This document shows, piece by piece, positions 5,694-13,116 of a DNA stretch of 13,948 bases. The stretch spans positions 1 to 13,948 of the forward strand of contig JAJFLS010000554.1 of the NCBI GenBank assembly GCA_021772595.1. The letters run 5' to 3'. The position numbers and the translations under genes were made by a program. Numbering within the stretch: the stretch's first letter is position 1; each line of letters starts with the position of its first letter. The notes beneath the pieces are model-generated. The model worked only from the letters and a program-made list of their open reading frames with translations, searched no databases and was not told the DNA's origin. This stretch comes from Opitutales bacterium (lineage in GTDB: Bacteria > Verrucomicrobiota > Verrucomicrobiia > Opitutales > Opitutaceae).

Positions 5694-6039
5694 TTAAATG
5701 CAGGTAGATGCAGCAAAATGCAATTGTTTAGGTAATTTGCGGGTCTCCTAAGAAAAGCACCGAGGAGCCAATCGTAAGACGTGCCATCAACTGGCGCCTC
5801 GACGAACTCGTTCGAGAGGTACTCGAATTTGCTTGCCCTATTAGCTCAAATATTTGCGTACGCTTTTTCATCATTCGTTTTCCTCAGAGAGCGTCCAAAA
5901 TATTCAAGAATTGGGATTCAATAGTAGGGACCGACTGCCAGGCGATCCGTATTTCTTTGGCATACTTGCTTTTTAATACGCTCCCACATGAAAGGAAGCC
6001 CATACTGATGTATTTAGATGGACAAGTTGAATTCCAGAA
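5639..6039. other. Gene-poor stretch right of the island
   Basis: Apart from the ATGCA decamer array I see no confident gene. On the minus strand, the frame that continues past the TGA of the truncated lactate dehydrogenase stays open as far as WQSVPTIESQFLNILDAL* (stop near 5885). Then comes a 48-codon frame at 5728-5874 starting MMKKRTQIFELIGQ with a GAGGA ahead of it. In the neighbouring frame, KFEYLSNEFVEAPVDGTSYD then WLLGAFLRRPANYL reads more like natural protein. These look like overlapping remnants of displaced genes, which I cannot name. Confidence 0.35.
5688..5727 (+). repeat. Four ATGCA motifs at exact 10-bp period beside the right att
   Basis: ATGCA occurs at 5688, 5698, 5708 and 5718, each followed by five variable bases (TTTAA, GGTAG, GCAAA, ATTGT). 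The first two form the perfect 14-bp palindrome TGCATTTAAATGCA (5689-5702). The array starts 50 bp outside the right 25-bp repeat. One-helical-turn spacing puts all four motifs on the same DNA face, as in cooperative binding sites or recombinase and excisionase arm sites. The binder is unknown. Confidence 0.5.
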
Positions 6040-6429
6040 TCATCGGCCTTCCGTTATTTCCGCCACTTTCTCGATACTAGCGGTCGCATCGGTGCTAAGA
6101 ACGAACGGTATATTGCTCTCGAACGCAGCCTTCGCAAGGATCTCCGTAGCTCCGGGCCACATCAGCCCTTGCAGCCTTATCGGCGAGACGCCAAAGGGAG
6201 AACTATAGGTTTCCCCAAAGAGATTCATCTCCATGCTCGCACCCGAGAAGTCCCCGAGACAGCAAGGCTTCAGCTGAACATTTCTGATTTCGTCGAAATT
6301 GCGCTTCAGGTTTATATCCGAAAGCACCCCCCCTTCGAGGTATTCCATAGCGAAACGGGGGATTCGTTTGCTTGCTCGATTGCGTAATTCATCGATCGAC
6401 GGCAGGTTTGGATCAAAGTCCTTCTCCAT
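6040..6429 (-). pseudogene. lldD: Truncated L-lactate dehydrogenase / alpha-hydroxy-acid oxidase (N-terminal third)
   Basis: The 129-aa frame matches the N-terminus of FMN-dependent alpha-hydroxy-acid dehydrogenases (LldD/glycolate oxidase family). Visible family features are SIDELRNRASKRIPRFAMEY, EGGVLSDINLKRNFDEI, PFGVSPIRLQGLMWPGATEI and FVLSTDATASIEKVAEI. Family members have about 350-400 residues. Here the frame ends in TGA just after the SIEKVAE segment, so the rest of the barrel, including the catalytic His and substrate-binding Arg, is absent. The fragment starts 14 nt after the FAH-family hydrolase, so the intact gene was the last of this operon. An intact enzyme would oxidise L-lactate to pyruvate, completing the hydrolase's presumed pathway. 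The break lies about 400 bp from the island's right repeat, suggesting a deletion linked to island activity. Confidence 0.8.
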
Positions 6430-6443
6430 TTAAATTCAGTTTT

Positions 6444-7310
6444 TCACAAATCGGCATCGATCCCGGAAACGGCCATTTGCGTTTGAGTGCCCAATCCGTC
6501 AATACCGAGTTCTACAAGATCGCCCGAGCTAAGATATCGAGGAGGGTCGAACCCTAATCCCACGCCCGCCGGCGTTCCTGTCGAAATGAGATCCCCCGGA
6601 AGCAGCGTCATATATTTACTGATATACGAAACCAGAGTCGGCACATCGAAAATCAAATTCGACGTTATCCCGTTCTGCACCGCTTCCCCATTCACCTTCA
6701 GCCACAAACTCAAGTTGCCGGGATCGGGAATGTCTTCCTTCGTCGCCAGCCATGGACCGCAAGGTCCGAAAGTGTCAGCAGATTTGCCCTTCACCCACTG
6801 GCCGCCCCTCTCAAGTTGCCACTCCCGCTCGGAGTAGTCATTGTGAAGCACGTAGCCTGCAACATAGTCGAAAGCATTCTCCTTCGATACCTGTTTGGCC
6901 CGCTTGCCGATCACCACTCCCAACTCAACTTCCCAATCGGTTTTCACCGAACCTGCCGGAATTTCCAAGTCGTCATAAGGTCCCTGATACGAGGTGGTCG
7001 CTTTGAAAAACAATACCGGCTCCTTCGGCTCCTCCATACCGGATTCCTCGGCATGGTCGGAATAGTTCAGCCCCACGCAAATTATTTTGCTCGGGCGACA
7101 TAACGGAGCCCCTATACGAAGACCGTCCTCGATAGCAGGCGCCGCTTCGCCCTCGCTTTTCGCCCACTCGCTCAGCCGACTCAGCCCGCCGCTTTCGAAA
7201 AACGCTTCGTCATAGTCTCCGAACGACTCGGGGATAGACACCCGCTTTCCGCCCTCCAACTGCAAACCCGGCTTCTCTGAGCCCTTATTTCCAAATCGCA
7301 TTAACTTCAT
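6444..7310 (-). CDS. FAH-family hydrolase (possible 2,4-diketo-3-deoxy-L-fuconate hydrolase)
   Basis: This 288-aa cytosolic enzyme belongs to the fumarylacetoacetate hydrolase superfamily, which cleaves C-C bonds in diketo acids using a divalent metal. The core starts at IICVGLNYSDHAEESG (76-91). Probable metal ligands are Glu127 and Glu129 (DWEVELGVVIG) and Asp158 (HNDYSERE). KGKSADTFGPCGP (174-186) and STGTPAGVG (243-251) are conserved active-site segments. Annotation pipelines often call such proteins ureidoglycolate lyase. Being followed 14 nt later by a lactate dehydrogenase remnant, and in an operon with sulfatase and permease, favours the L-fucose-type route yielding pyruvate and L-lactate. 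That substrate is inference; the fold and metal site are clear. Confidence 0.85.
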   Translation of the reverse strand: MKLMRFGNKGSEKPGLQLEGGKRVSIPESFGDYDEAFFESGGLSRLSEWAKSEGEAAPAIEDGLRIGAPLCRPSKIICVGLNYSDHAEESGMEEPKEPVLFFKATTSYQGPYDDLEIPAGSVKTDWEVELGVVIGKRAKQVSKENAFDYVAGYVLHNDYSEREWQLERGGQWVKGKSADTFGPCGPWLATKEDIPDPGNLSLWLKVNGEAVQNGITSNLIFDVPTLVSYISKYMTLLPGDLISTGTPAGVGLGFDPPRYLSSGDLVELGIDGLGTQTQMAVSGIDADL

Positions 7311-7344
7311 AGTTTCATTTTTATTTTTGAGATTAGTAATATTC

Positions 7345-7369
7345 AGACCCTGTCTTTTAGAGGGGGTCT
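7345..7369 (-). other. Intercistronic stem-loop overlapping a stop codon
   Basis: AGACCC (7345-7350) and GGGTCT (7364-7369) pair around a 13-nt loop that contains the stop codon of the small membrane protein gene (7357-7359). The 46-nt gap to the FAH gene is AT-rich but has no clean T-run, so this looks more like an mRNA stability or attenuation element than an intrinsic terminator. Confidence 0.3.
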
Positions 7370-7548
7370 TGGACGAGCTTTTGCTTGGCTCGTTGGACGA
7401 AGGGGGCGGTGCCGAGCCAGAGGACCATGCCTATGGTCATGGCGGTCTTCATGCTGTCGTGGCCCATGGCGTCGTCGGCGAAGAGGATTGAGGGCACGAC
7501 GGTGAGGCCGAGTCCGAGGTAGGAGATGATTCTGAGAATGATTATCAT
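7357..7548 (-). CDS. Small two-helix membrane protein
   Basis: This 63-aa protein has two predicted transmembrane helices, about residues 3-24 (IILRIISYLGLGLTVVPSIL) and 35-53 (TAMTIGMVLWLGTAPF), separated by a short polar loop (DDAMGHDS) and ending in a basic tail (RAKQKLVQ). I do not recognise a named family. It starts 21 nt after the permease stop and lies 46 nt before the FAH hydrolase gene, so it is a member of the operon and might be a small accessory subunit of the permease. That it is a real gene is supported by its co-directional position, clean hydrophobic pattern and codon use like its neighbours. Confidence 0.6.
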   Translation of the reverse strand: MIIILRIISYLGLGLTVVPSILFADDAMGHDSMKTAMTIGMVLWLGTAPFVQRAKQKLVQDPL

Positions 7549-7569
7549 TTCTGTATTTGTTTTTTGGAA

Positions 7570-8979
7570 TTAGGCTGCTTCAGGCTTCTTGGAAAAGGCG
7601 AGGTAGAGGAGGCCGGTGATGAGCCAGCAGGGCAGAACGAAGTTCACCGCGGTGTAACCTTGGTAAACGATGAGGTAGAAGGAGGGCACGACGGGAATCA
7701 GCCTGGCGTGGAAAACTCCGACATTGAATGAGGAAACAGGCTTGGATGCCTGAAAAGCGACTGCGTCGCCGCCTCGGCGGAAGTACCAGTCGAAGAAGAT
7801 GACCCCACCAATGGGCGCGAGGATGGTGCCGTAGAGTCCCACGAAGCCGAGAAGCTGCCAGGCGAAGGCGGGGAAAGCGCCAGCGGCAGTGGCGATGATT
7901 CCTGCGGTAAAGGTAGCCCAGAATCTGGATACATTCGGAAAAACGGTCTGAGCCATGGCTTGAAAGGCAAGGCCAGCCCGGTAGATGGTGGGATTGGCGG
8001 TGGTCCAACCGGCCACGATGACGCAAATGATGCCGGCGAGGCCGACCACATTATTGGCCATGGGTCCGGGGACGGGGTTGGCGTCCTGACTGAGCTTGAT
8101 CTGTGCAGCGAGCATGAAAGCGGCGGCGATCCATGCCATGTAGTGGCCGATGTACATGCCGGCGGATGTGGCCCAGCCTGCGAAGGATTTTTTTGCGAAG
8201 CGAAATACGGAGAGGTCCGCCATGCCAACGTGCATGGCGGCGTTACAGAACCAACCGAAGAGGAAGACGCCCCAAAACCCCATAGTGGACTCGCTGCTGC
8301 CGTCTTGAGCAAAGACAATGGATTCGCCCCAGAATAGCTTGAGCTCCTCCCAACTCGAGGCGCCGAGCTGCTTGTAGGCGACGATGCCGCAGGCAAGAAA
8401 GACGAGGACCATCCAGGGAGAGGCGACGTTGGCAAACTTGGCGACGGTGTCGTAGCCAAGCGAGGCGACGATGGCGATAAGAAGTCCGATGGCGGCGACG
8501 ATAACGACGAAGGTGACGCTATTGGGATAGAAGTCGTCGATGGTCGGCATGGTCATGTCGAAGGGGATTCCAACGGCTGTGGCGGACACGGTGATCATGG
8601 CCCCGGCGAGGAAGCAGAAGAGGAGGCCGTTGGCCAGGTTGTAAATGAGGACAAGCCACTTGCCCGCAATCTTTTCGAGGTGATGGTAAAGCGTGAACCG
8701 GGCCTGGGTGGCGATGGGGGCGCAGACGAAACGCCAACTGAGGACAGCCATAAGGTTGCCGAGGAACAATCCGAAGAAAACGTTTTGGAGCGAAACGCCC
8801 GCGAGGAGGAAGAGGGGGCCGATCATAAACTCGGTGCCGGCGGCGTGCTCTCCGGCGTACATGCCCCAGAACTTGGAGGCGCCTTTACGGGCGCTGCTGG
8901 GAACGGGCTGGTGTTCATATTCGCTCGAAGCGGGGCTGTTTTCCGGCGAGGACGGGGGCGTTTCTATGGTGTTAGACAT
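7570..8979 (-). CDS. NCS1-family (purine-cytosine permease-like) transporter
   Basis: This inner-membrane permease of about 469 aa has roughly 12 hydrophobic segments. It resembles the nucleobase:cation symporter-1 family: after a polar N-terminus, FWGMYAGEHAAGTEFMIGPL leads into the first helices, with further segments such as WMVLVFLACGIVAY, GWTTANPTIYRAGLAF and a cytosolic loop FFDWYFRRGGD. Known members import purines, cytosine, allantoin, hydantoins or thiamine by Na+ or H+ symport. In this operon the substrate could instead be the product released by the sulfatase; this is inference. I place the start at the ATG at 8979 (MSNTIETPP) rather than the in-frame TTG at 9000, because only the ATG fits normal initiation. 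It follows the sulfatase stop by 60 nt. Confidence 0.85.
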   Translation of the reverse strand: MSNTIETPPSSPENSPASSEYEHQPVPSSARKGASKFWGMYAGEHAAGTEFMIGPLFLLAGVSLQNVFFGLFLGNLMAVLSWRFVCAPIATQARFTLYHHLEKIAGKWLVLIYNLANGLLFCFLAGAMITVSATAVGIPFDMTMPTIDDFYPNSVTFVVIVAAIGLLIAIVASLGYDTVAKFANVASPWMVLVFLACGIVAYKQLGASSWEELKLFWGESIVFAQDGSSESTMGFWGVFLFGWFCNAAMHVGMADLSVFRFAKKSFAGWATSAGMYIGHYMAWIAAAFMLAAQIKLSQDANPVPGPMANNVVGLAGIICVIVAGWTTANPTIYRAGLAFQAMAQTVFPNVSRFWATFTAGIIATAAGAFPAFAWQLLGFVGLYGTILAPIGGVIFFDWYFRRGGDAVAFQASKPVSSFNVGVFHARLIPVVPSFYLIVYQGYTAVNFVLPCWLITGLLYLAFSKKPEAA

Positions 8980-9039
8980 TATATACTTTAGGGAATGCAA
9001 ATGGATTGATTCGTTGTTTTGGTATACTAAAAGGCCTGT

Positions 9040-10755
9040 TCAGTAACCGCTCAATTGATCCGGCAATATAACATTATTGCGTTCCGCATAGTCATCCCAA
9101 AGCGCGAGCATCGCGGCTCGTTTTTCCGGATGTGACTCGGATAAATCGTGAATCTGGGCCGGGTCATCCGTGAGATTATAGAGTTGCCACTTATCCATCT
9201 CAGCAACCGGCAAAACGCCATCGATAACCTCATGGTAAGGTACATAAACAAAGGTCCATTCGCCTTGTCGAATCGCGCGTTTTCCAACCAATTCCCAGCC
9301 CATGTAATCGTTAGGCGGTCGATCCACTTCCCCTTTGCCGGTAAGGAGCGGAACTAGGGAATGACCTTGCATAGCAACCACCTCTCGACCCTGAAATGCG
9401 CCTTCGCCCGGATGGTCAATTCCCGCAAACTCTAGCAAGGTCGGCATAATGTCCTTTACTGTCGCGAATTCGCTAGTTTTCGAATCGCCCGGAATTTCTT
9501 TCGGAAAATGGAAGAACGCCGGTGCTCGTACTCCTCCCTCACCCACGTAACCCTTGAACATCCTCAGAGGCGTGTTTCCCGCCTGCCCCCAATTGGGACC
9601 ATACCAGACATAGGAATCGGGAGCTCCGATATTCTCGAAGGAATTGTTGCAGCAATCCTCGACCCAATTCTCGAGAGCTTCCCACCCATGGTCGAGATTA
9701 TGGGCCTCCGGGCCATTGTCCGATTGAAATACAATCAAGGTATTATCGTATTCGCCAATCGATTTGAGGTGATCGATCAGCTTGCCCACATAAACATCGA
9801 TATCGTCCACCATCGCCGCATAGGTTTCCATGATCCTCGCCTGATAGCGCTGCTCCTCGTCACTCAATTCATCCCAGGCGCTCTCGCCGCGCAATCTCGG
9901 GAACGTCTCCACCTCTTGGCCCACGAACCCCAGCTCCTTCAAGCGTCGCAATCGTTTCTCGAGCAATACATCGTAGCCAGCGTCATACTTTCCTCGATAC
10001 TTAGCGATTGATTCCTCAGGCGCCTGCAATGGCCAATGCGGCGCGGAATACGCGAGGTACCCGAAAAACGGTCTGCCCTCTTCCTTACCCTCGTCTATAT
10101 AGTCGATTAAACGCTCTGTAAAGGTGCGGGTCGAATAGAAATCCTCAGGCAGAGTCGCAAGCGCCTCTCCATCCTCGCTGTATTTAGCTTTGTCAGGACC
10201 GACGATCGGCAGCCTGTTTCCAAAATGCCCGGCCCCGCTTGGCAACAAGGCGAACGATTTGTCGAATCCGCGTGCGGCGGGCCCGGTTGCTTCCGTCATT
10301 CCGAGGTGCCACTTGCCAGTCATAAAGGTATGGTATCCCGCTTCCTTAAACAACTCCGGCATTGCCGCTACTTGGAAGTTAAGGTACCCCTCATACCCTG
10401 GTTGCCCTTTCTGATTGGGAGCCATTAATTCCGCCATATTCCCGAGCCCGGCAATGTGACTGTCCGTACCCGACAACAACATCGCTCTGGTTGGCGAACA
10501 AGCGGGCGCCACGTAGAACTGAGTCAACAAGACTCCCTCGTTGGCAAGCCGATCCAGATTAGGCGTTTGTATTTCGCTTCCGTATACGCCTAAATCCGCA
10601 TAGCCCAAATCATCGGCCACGATCAAAAGCACATTAGGTCGTTCATCGCCTTCAGGCCGGACTCCTTGCGAATCCGACAATGGACTCACCCCGCAACCTG
10701 AAACGAACAGAAGAACGGATAACAACGTATACAGATAACACTTACAAATAGTCAT
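9040..10755 (-). CDS. atsA: Lipoprotein arylsulfatase, AtsA-type (S1 family)
   Basis: This 571-aa type I sulfatase hydrolyses sulfate esters. The N-terminus is a lipoprotein signal with lipobox VSGC (18-21), so it should be a membrane-anchored envelope protein. The CxPxR motif that is oxidised to formylglycine is CSPTR (86-90), within FYVAPACSPTRAMLLSGTD. Metal and substrate features include VADDLGYADLG (46-56), TGKWHLGM, SAPHWPLQAP and FQSDNGPE. The overall pattern, including GYEGYLN and KYRGKYDAGYDVL, closely resembles Pseudomonas aeruginosa AtsA, in a lipidated form. It needs an anaerobic or copper-type sulfatase-maturation enzyme encoded elsewhere. It lies between the broken propeller gene (42 nt upstream) and the permease. 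The natural substrate cannot be read from the sequence; the operon suggests a sulfated carbohydrate or small ester. Confidence 0.93.
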   Translation of the reverse strand: MTICKCYLYTLLSVLLFVSGCGVSPLSDSQGVRPEGDERPNVLLIVADDLGYADLGVYGSEIQTPNLDRLANEGVLLTQFYVAPACSPTRAMLLSGTDSHIAGLGNMAELMAPNQKGQPGYEGYLNFQVAAMPELFKEAGYHTFMTGKWHLGMTEATGPAARGFDKSFALLPSGAGHFGNRLPIVGPDKAKYSEDGEALATLPEDFYSTRTFTERLIDYIDEGKEEGRPFFGYLAYSAPHWPLQAPEESIAKYRGKYDAGYDVLLEKRLRRLKELGFVGQEVETFPRLRGESAWDELSDEEQRYQARIMETYAAMVDDIDVYVGKLIDHLKSIGEYDNTLIVFQSDNGPEAHNLDHGWEALENWVEDCCNNSFENIGAPDSYVWYGPNWGQAGNTPLRMFKGYVGEGGVRAPAFFHFPKEIPGDSKTSEFATVKDIMPTLLEFAGIDHPGEGAFQGREVVAMQGHSLVPLLTGKGEVDRPPNDYMGWELVGKRAIRQGEWTFVYVPYHEVIDGVLPVAEMDKWQLYNLTDDPAQIHDLSESHPEKRAAMLALWDDYAERNNVILPDQLSGY

Positions 10756-10797
10756 GAGACTTCCAATTGAGGATTGAAAAATAAAAATAAAGGGCGG

Positions 10798-12051
10798 TTA
10801 TCTCACAATCTTCCACAGGAATCGTTCGGAACGGACAAAGAGAGCGCCATTGATCATGGCGGGCGACGCGAAGATCCGATCTTCCATGTCGAGTTCGAAG
10901 AGGATCTTGCCTCCTTCCGGCGACAGTTCCATCACTTAAGCGACGCCGTCTTCCGTCGCTAGTTAGAGATTGTCTCCAATCAAAACGGGAGAAGACGAAA
11001 CGTTTCCAGGTAGTTTCTCGCGCCACTTCATCTCGCCGCTTTTAGCATCGCGACAGGTCAACGATCCGGTGTCATCAACGAGATAAAGATAACCATTACG
11101 CTCCACGAAGCTAGGAGTTTTGGGAATGAACTTCTCTTCTTTGAATACCACATGGGTATCGGTGACGTCGCCCTTCGCTCCTTCCGGATTAATCGCTAGA
11201 AGAGTGGGACGGTCGAATCCCGTTGCGACGTAGATCAAGCCATTTGCGTAGATCGGACGCGGCACTACCGAGTACCCTTCCCCATAGCGCACCTTCCAGA
11301 TCTCGCTGCCATCCTTCGGGTCATAAGCGGACACCTTCCCGCTGGCCTGGCTAATGACTTGAGTCCGACCGTCAATCTTGAGCGCCAGAGGCGTTCCGAA
11401 CGAAAATTTCTTCTTCACCTCCTGATCTCGAGGCGTTTTCCATTTCACATCCCCAGTATTCAGATCAAGCCCCACAATGACCGGGTCGGACCTGCCATCC
11501 GCGTTGATCACTACAACATCGTCGATCACGATCGGAGAACCACCTGAGCCATGAACCGGAATGTACGTTATCTGCTCCTGTTTCCAAATAACTCCCCCAT
11601 CTTCCACCTTTAGCGCGGCGGTTCCCATGTGACCGAAGTGCGCCACAATCACCTCTCCTTCGATAAAGGGTGTAGGACTTGCGAGACCGTTTTTGTGATG
11701 ATGTTTCCTAGCTACTTCGTATTCCGGGGTAAAGAGTTCGCGGTTCCACCGGACTTCGCCAGTCTTCACATCGAGCGCCACGACTCCAAGGGTCACCTTC
11801 TCCTCCTCCTGGCTGGAGTAGGTCATGATCACTTTGCCCTTCGTAATAACAGGCGACGACCATCCCTTTCCCGGCAGCTTCTTTTTCCAGGCCACGCCGT
11901 CTTCCAGCCCCCACATCACAGGAATGCCTTTGGCCGTGGAAACGCCCTGAACCCCTCGAAACTGCAACCATTCATTCGCGCCGGCTTCGTCCGCCGTGAG
12001 GGATGAGGCGAAGAGTAGACTGATGATGGCAATCCCGAATATCGATTTCAT
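10798..12051 (-). pseudogene. Exported PQQ-type beta-propeller protein with two in-frame stops
   Basis: The gene would encode a 417-aa secreted beta-propeller with PQQ-like repeats. A signal peptide (MKSIFGIAIISLLFASSLTA) is followed by repeated blades such as VALDVKTGEVRWNREL, VGLDLNTGDVKWKTP, SAYDPKDGSEIWKVRYG and CRDAKSGEMKWREKLPG. The open part is 362 aa and stops at TAA (10963-10965). The same frame then continues as LATEDGVA, a second TAA (10936-10938), and VMELSPEGGKILFELDMEDR up to LWKIVR and the true stop at 10798-10800. That tail is clearly the last blade and the proper C-terminus. Both TAA codons stand where such repeats normally have Tyr (NLY-LAT; GVAY-VME). The product is thus truncated by 54 residues, if made. 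Such proteins are often exported partners of sulfatases and dioxygenases in these bacteria. The start lies 21 nt after the upstream gene. Confidence 0.8.
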
Positions 12052-12072
12052 GAGTGAATTTGCCCGTGTGGC

Positions 12073-12951
12073 CTAACCCCAGCGACTTGGGTTTATTCCA
12101 GGAGCTTCGGATCTCATACCTTTAGGTTTGTGCTCCTGAACCCATTCGCTGCCGGTCGTGTTTAAACTTTTCAAGAAAGGCCTGGCAATGTCAGGAGCAT
12201 TAGCGACCAGCTTGGCATCGAATTCTTCAACAGGCCCAGTGGGTCCGGCCCAGTCGGGACGGTAGCCAAGCTGCAATAGCTCTCTTGACTCGTTGCTTAG
12301 ATTGGGGTGACTGCCGTGCAGGGTCATAGCAGGGAGAAACACGGCTGAACCCGCAGGCACGACGAGCGTGATTTCCTCAGGATGAGACTTGTATCGAGCA
12401 TAAGGACTCGCTTCCTGATGAAACGATATATGCGAGCGTGGTATGAGCCTGAAGGGAGCTTTTCTTGGAGTTAGATCATCCAAATAGTAGAGTATACGCA
12501 GTAAGCGCGGGCAACTTCCCTCGTAGCCAAATAGGTCGGAGCCGTGAGGCTGGCCGTCCGTATGATGCGAAATGCCTGGACAATTAGGAAGCGACTTTTG
12601 GTAAAACCCCCTGTTGAATACGATATCAGAACCCATTAAATCCGTTAAGAATTCAATGGTAGGCGGAAAGCCAATTAGCTCCGCTACGGTTTTGCTGACC
12701 CATTGCGGTTGAATATCCGATCGAGTCTGTTGCGTGCTATAGCTGGTATGGCTCATCGGAGCGTGAGCCATCTCGCTCTTTATCTTTCGAATCGTATTCT
12801 CAGGCAATATAGAAGGCATCACAAGGTAACCTTCAACTTCGAGATGGCGAATCTGCTGAGCTCTCGTCATTGAGGAAAAATCAGTTTCATCTATATTCAT
12901 GAAATCGACTTCGGGTTCCGGAGTCATATTCGCAGTCATTAGGTCACTCAT
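12073..12951 (-). CDS. Phytanoyl-CoA dioxygenase (PhyH)-like protein
   Basis: This 292-aa protein resembles the Fe(II)/2-oxoglutarate-dependent PhyH superfamily, which hydroxylates diverse small molecules. The metal facial triad is probably His130 and Asp132 (HHTDGQPHG) plus His212 or His215 (MTLHGSHPNLSNESRELLQL), with Arg223 as likely 2-oxoglutarate ligand. QIRHLEVEGYLVMPSILPEN (33-52) is the typical N-terminal family segment, and FRLIPRSHISFHQE with VVPAGSAVFLPAMTLHGSHP forms the core barrel. It is the first gene of the minus-strand operon, 21 nt ahead of the propeller gene. A TATACT box lies 8 nt before the ATG, so the message may be leaderless. PhyH-like proteins are common in verrucomicrobial and planctomycete sulfatase loci; the substrate is unknown. 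Confidence 0.85.
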   Translation of the reverse strand: MSDLMTANMTPEPEVDFMNIDETDFSSMTRAQQIRHLEVEGYLVMPSILPENTIRKIKSEMAHAPMSHTSYSTQQTRSDIQPQWVSKTVAELIGFPPTIEFLTDLMGSDIVFNRGFYQKSLPNCPGISHHTDGQPHGSDLFGYEGSCPRLLRILYYLDDLTPRKAPFRLIPRSHISFHQEASPYARYKSHPEEITLVVPAGSAVFLPAMTLHGSHPNLSNESRELLQLGYRPDWAGPTGPVEEFDAKLVANAPDIARPFLKSLNTTGSEWVQEHKPKGMRSEAPGINPSRWG

Positions 12952-12959
12952 AATTATTT

Positions 12960-12965
12960 AGTATA
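12960..12965 (-). promoter_or_regulatory. Possible -10 box giving a leaderless PhyH transcript
   Basis: TATACT on the minus strand (12965 to 12960) is a good -10 match located 8 nt before the ATG at 12951, so transcription would begin at or next to the start codon. No convincing -35 is seen 17 bp upstream. The lack of a Shine-Dalgarno sequence fits leaderless initiation. Confidence 0.35.
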
Positions 12966-12973
12966 CAGGATTG

Positions 12974-13096
12974 TTAAAAGGAAGTATCCGCATCCGCTGG
13001 AGGCGGTGGTTCTTTCATTCGTTCACTCGTCTGCGCGAATGCCATTCCCGCAACGGATGCGATGACTGCAATACCTATCTAATTTCTCATCATCAT
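12974..13096 (-). pseudogene. Tiny secreted peptide gene interrupted by TAG
   Basis: Three consecutive ATGs (13096, 13093, 13090) start a frame reading MMMRN, then TAG (13079-13081), then IGIAVIASVAGMAFA and a 19-residue tail QTSERMKEPPPPADADTSF with a TAA stop. Restoring one sense codon for the TAG gives an excellent signal peptide cleaved after AFA and a very short proline-rich mature peptide. The codon position usually holds a hydrophobic residue such as Leu, so one base change (TTG to TAG) explains it. It lies 22 nt before the PhyH start and 20 nt after the TPR-like gene's stop, co-directional with both. The function is unknown; the frame is short, so the call rests on the signal-peptide pattern. 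Confidence 0.45.
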
Positions 13097-13116
13097 ATTA
13101 ATTTCTTGTTGATAGA

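Noticed and set aside
5728..5874. 48-aa minus-strand ORF starting MMKKRTQIFELIGQ with a GAGGA ahead
   Set aside because: The latter part is Ser/Arg-rich and looks like a shadow of the better-looking neighbouring frame. No homology is recognised, so it is mentioned only in the region note.
7698..8459. Long minus-strand frame of 253 codons in another phase
   Set aside because: It lies inside the NCS1 permease gene, is dominated by Ser and Pro, and shows no domain. It is a shadow of the GC-rich transporter sequence.
9508..10011. Plus-strand frame of 167 codons opposite the sulfatase
   Set aside because: It is antisense to strongly conserved sulfatase sequence and has no domain or start signal.
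10936..10965. Reassignment of TAA to tyrosine
   Set aside because: TAA ends the sigma factor, FecR, permease and small membrane protein genes normally, so a changed code is not plausible. Nonsense mutation or sequence error is simpler.
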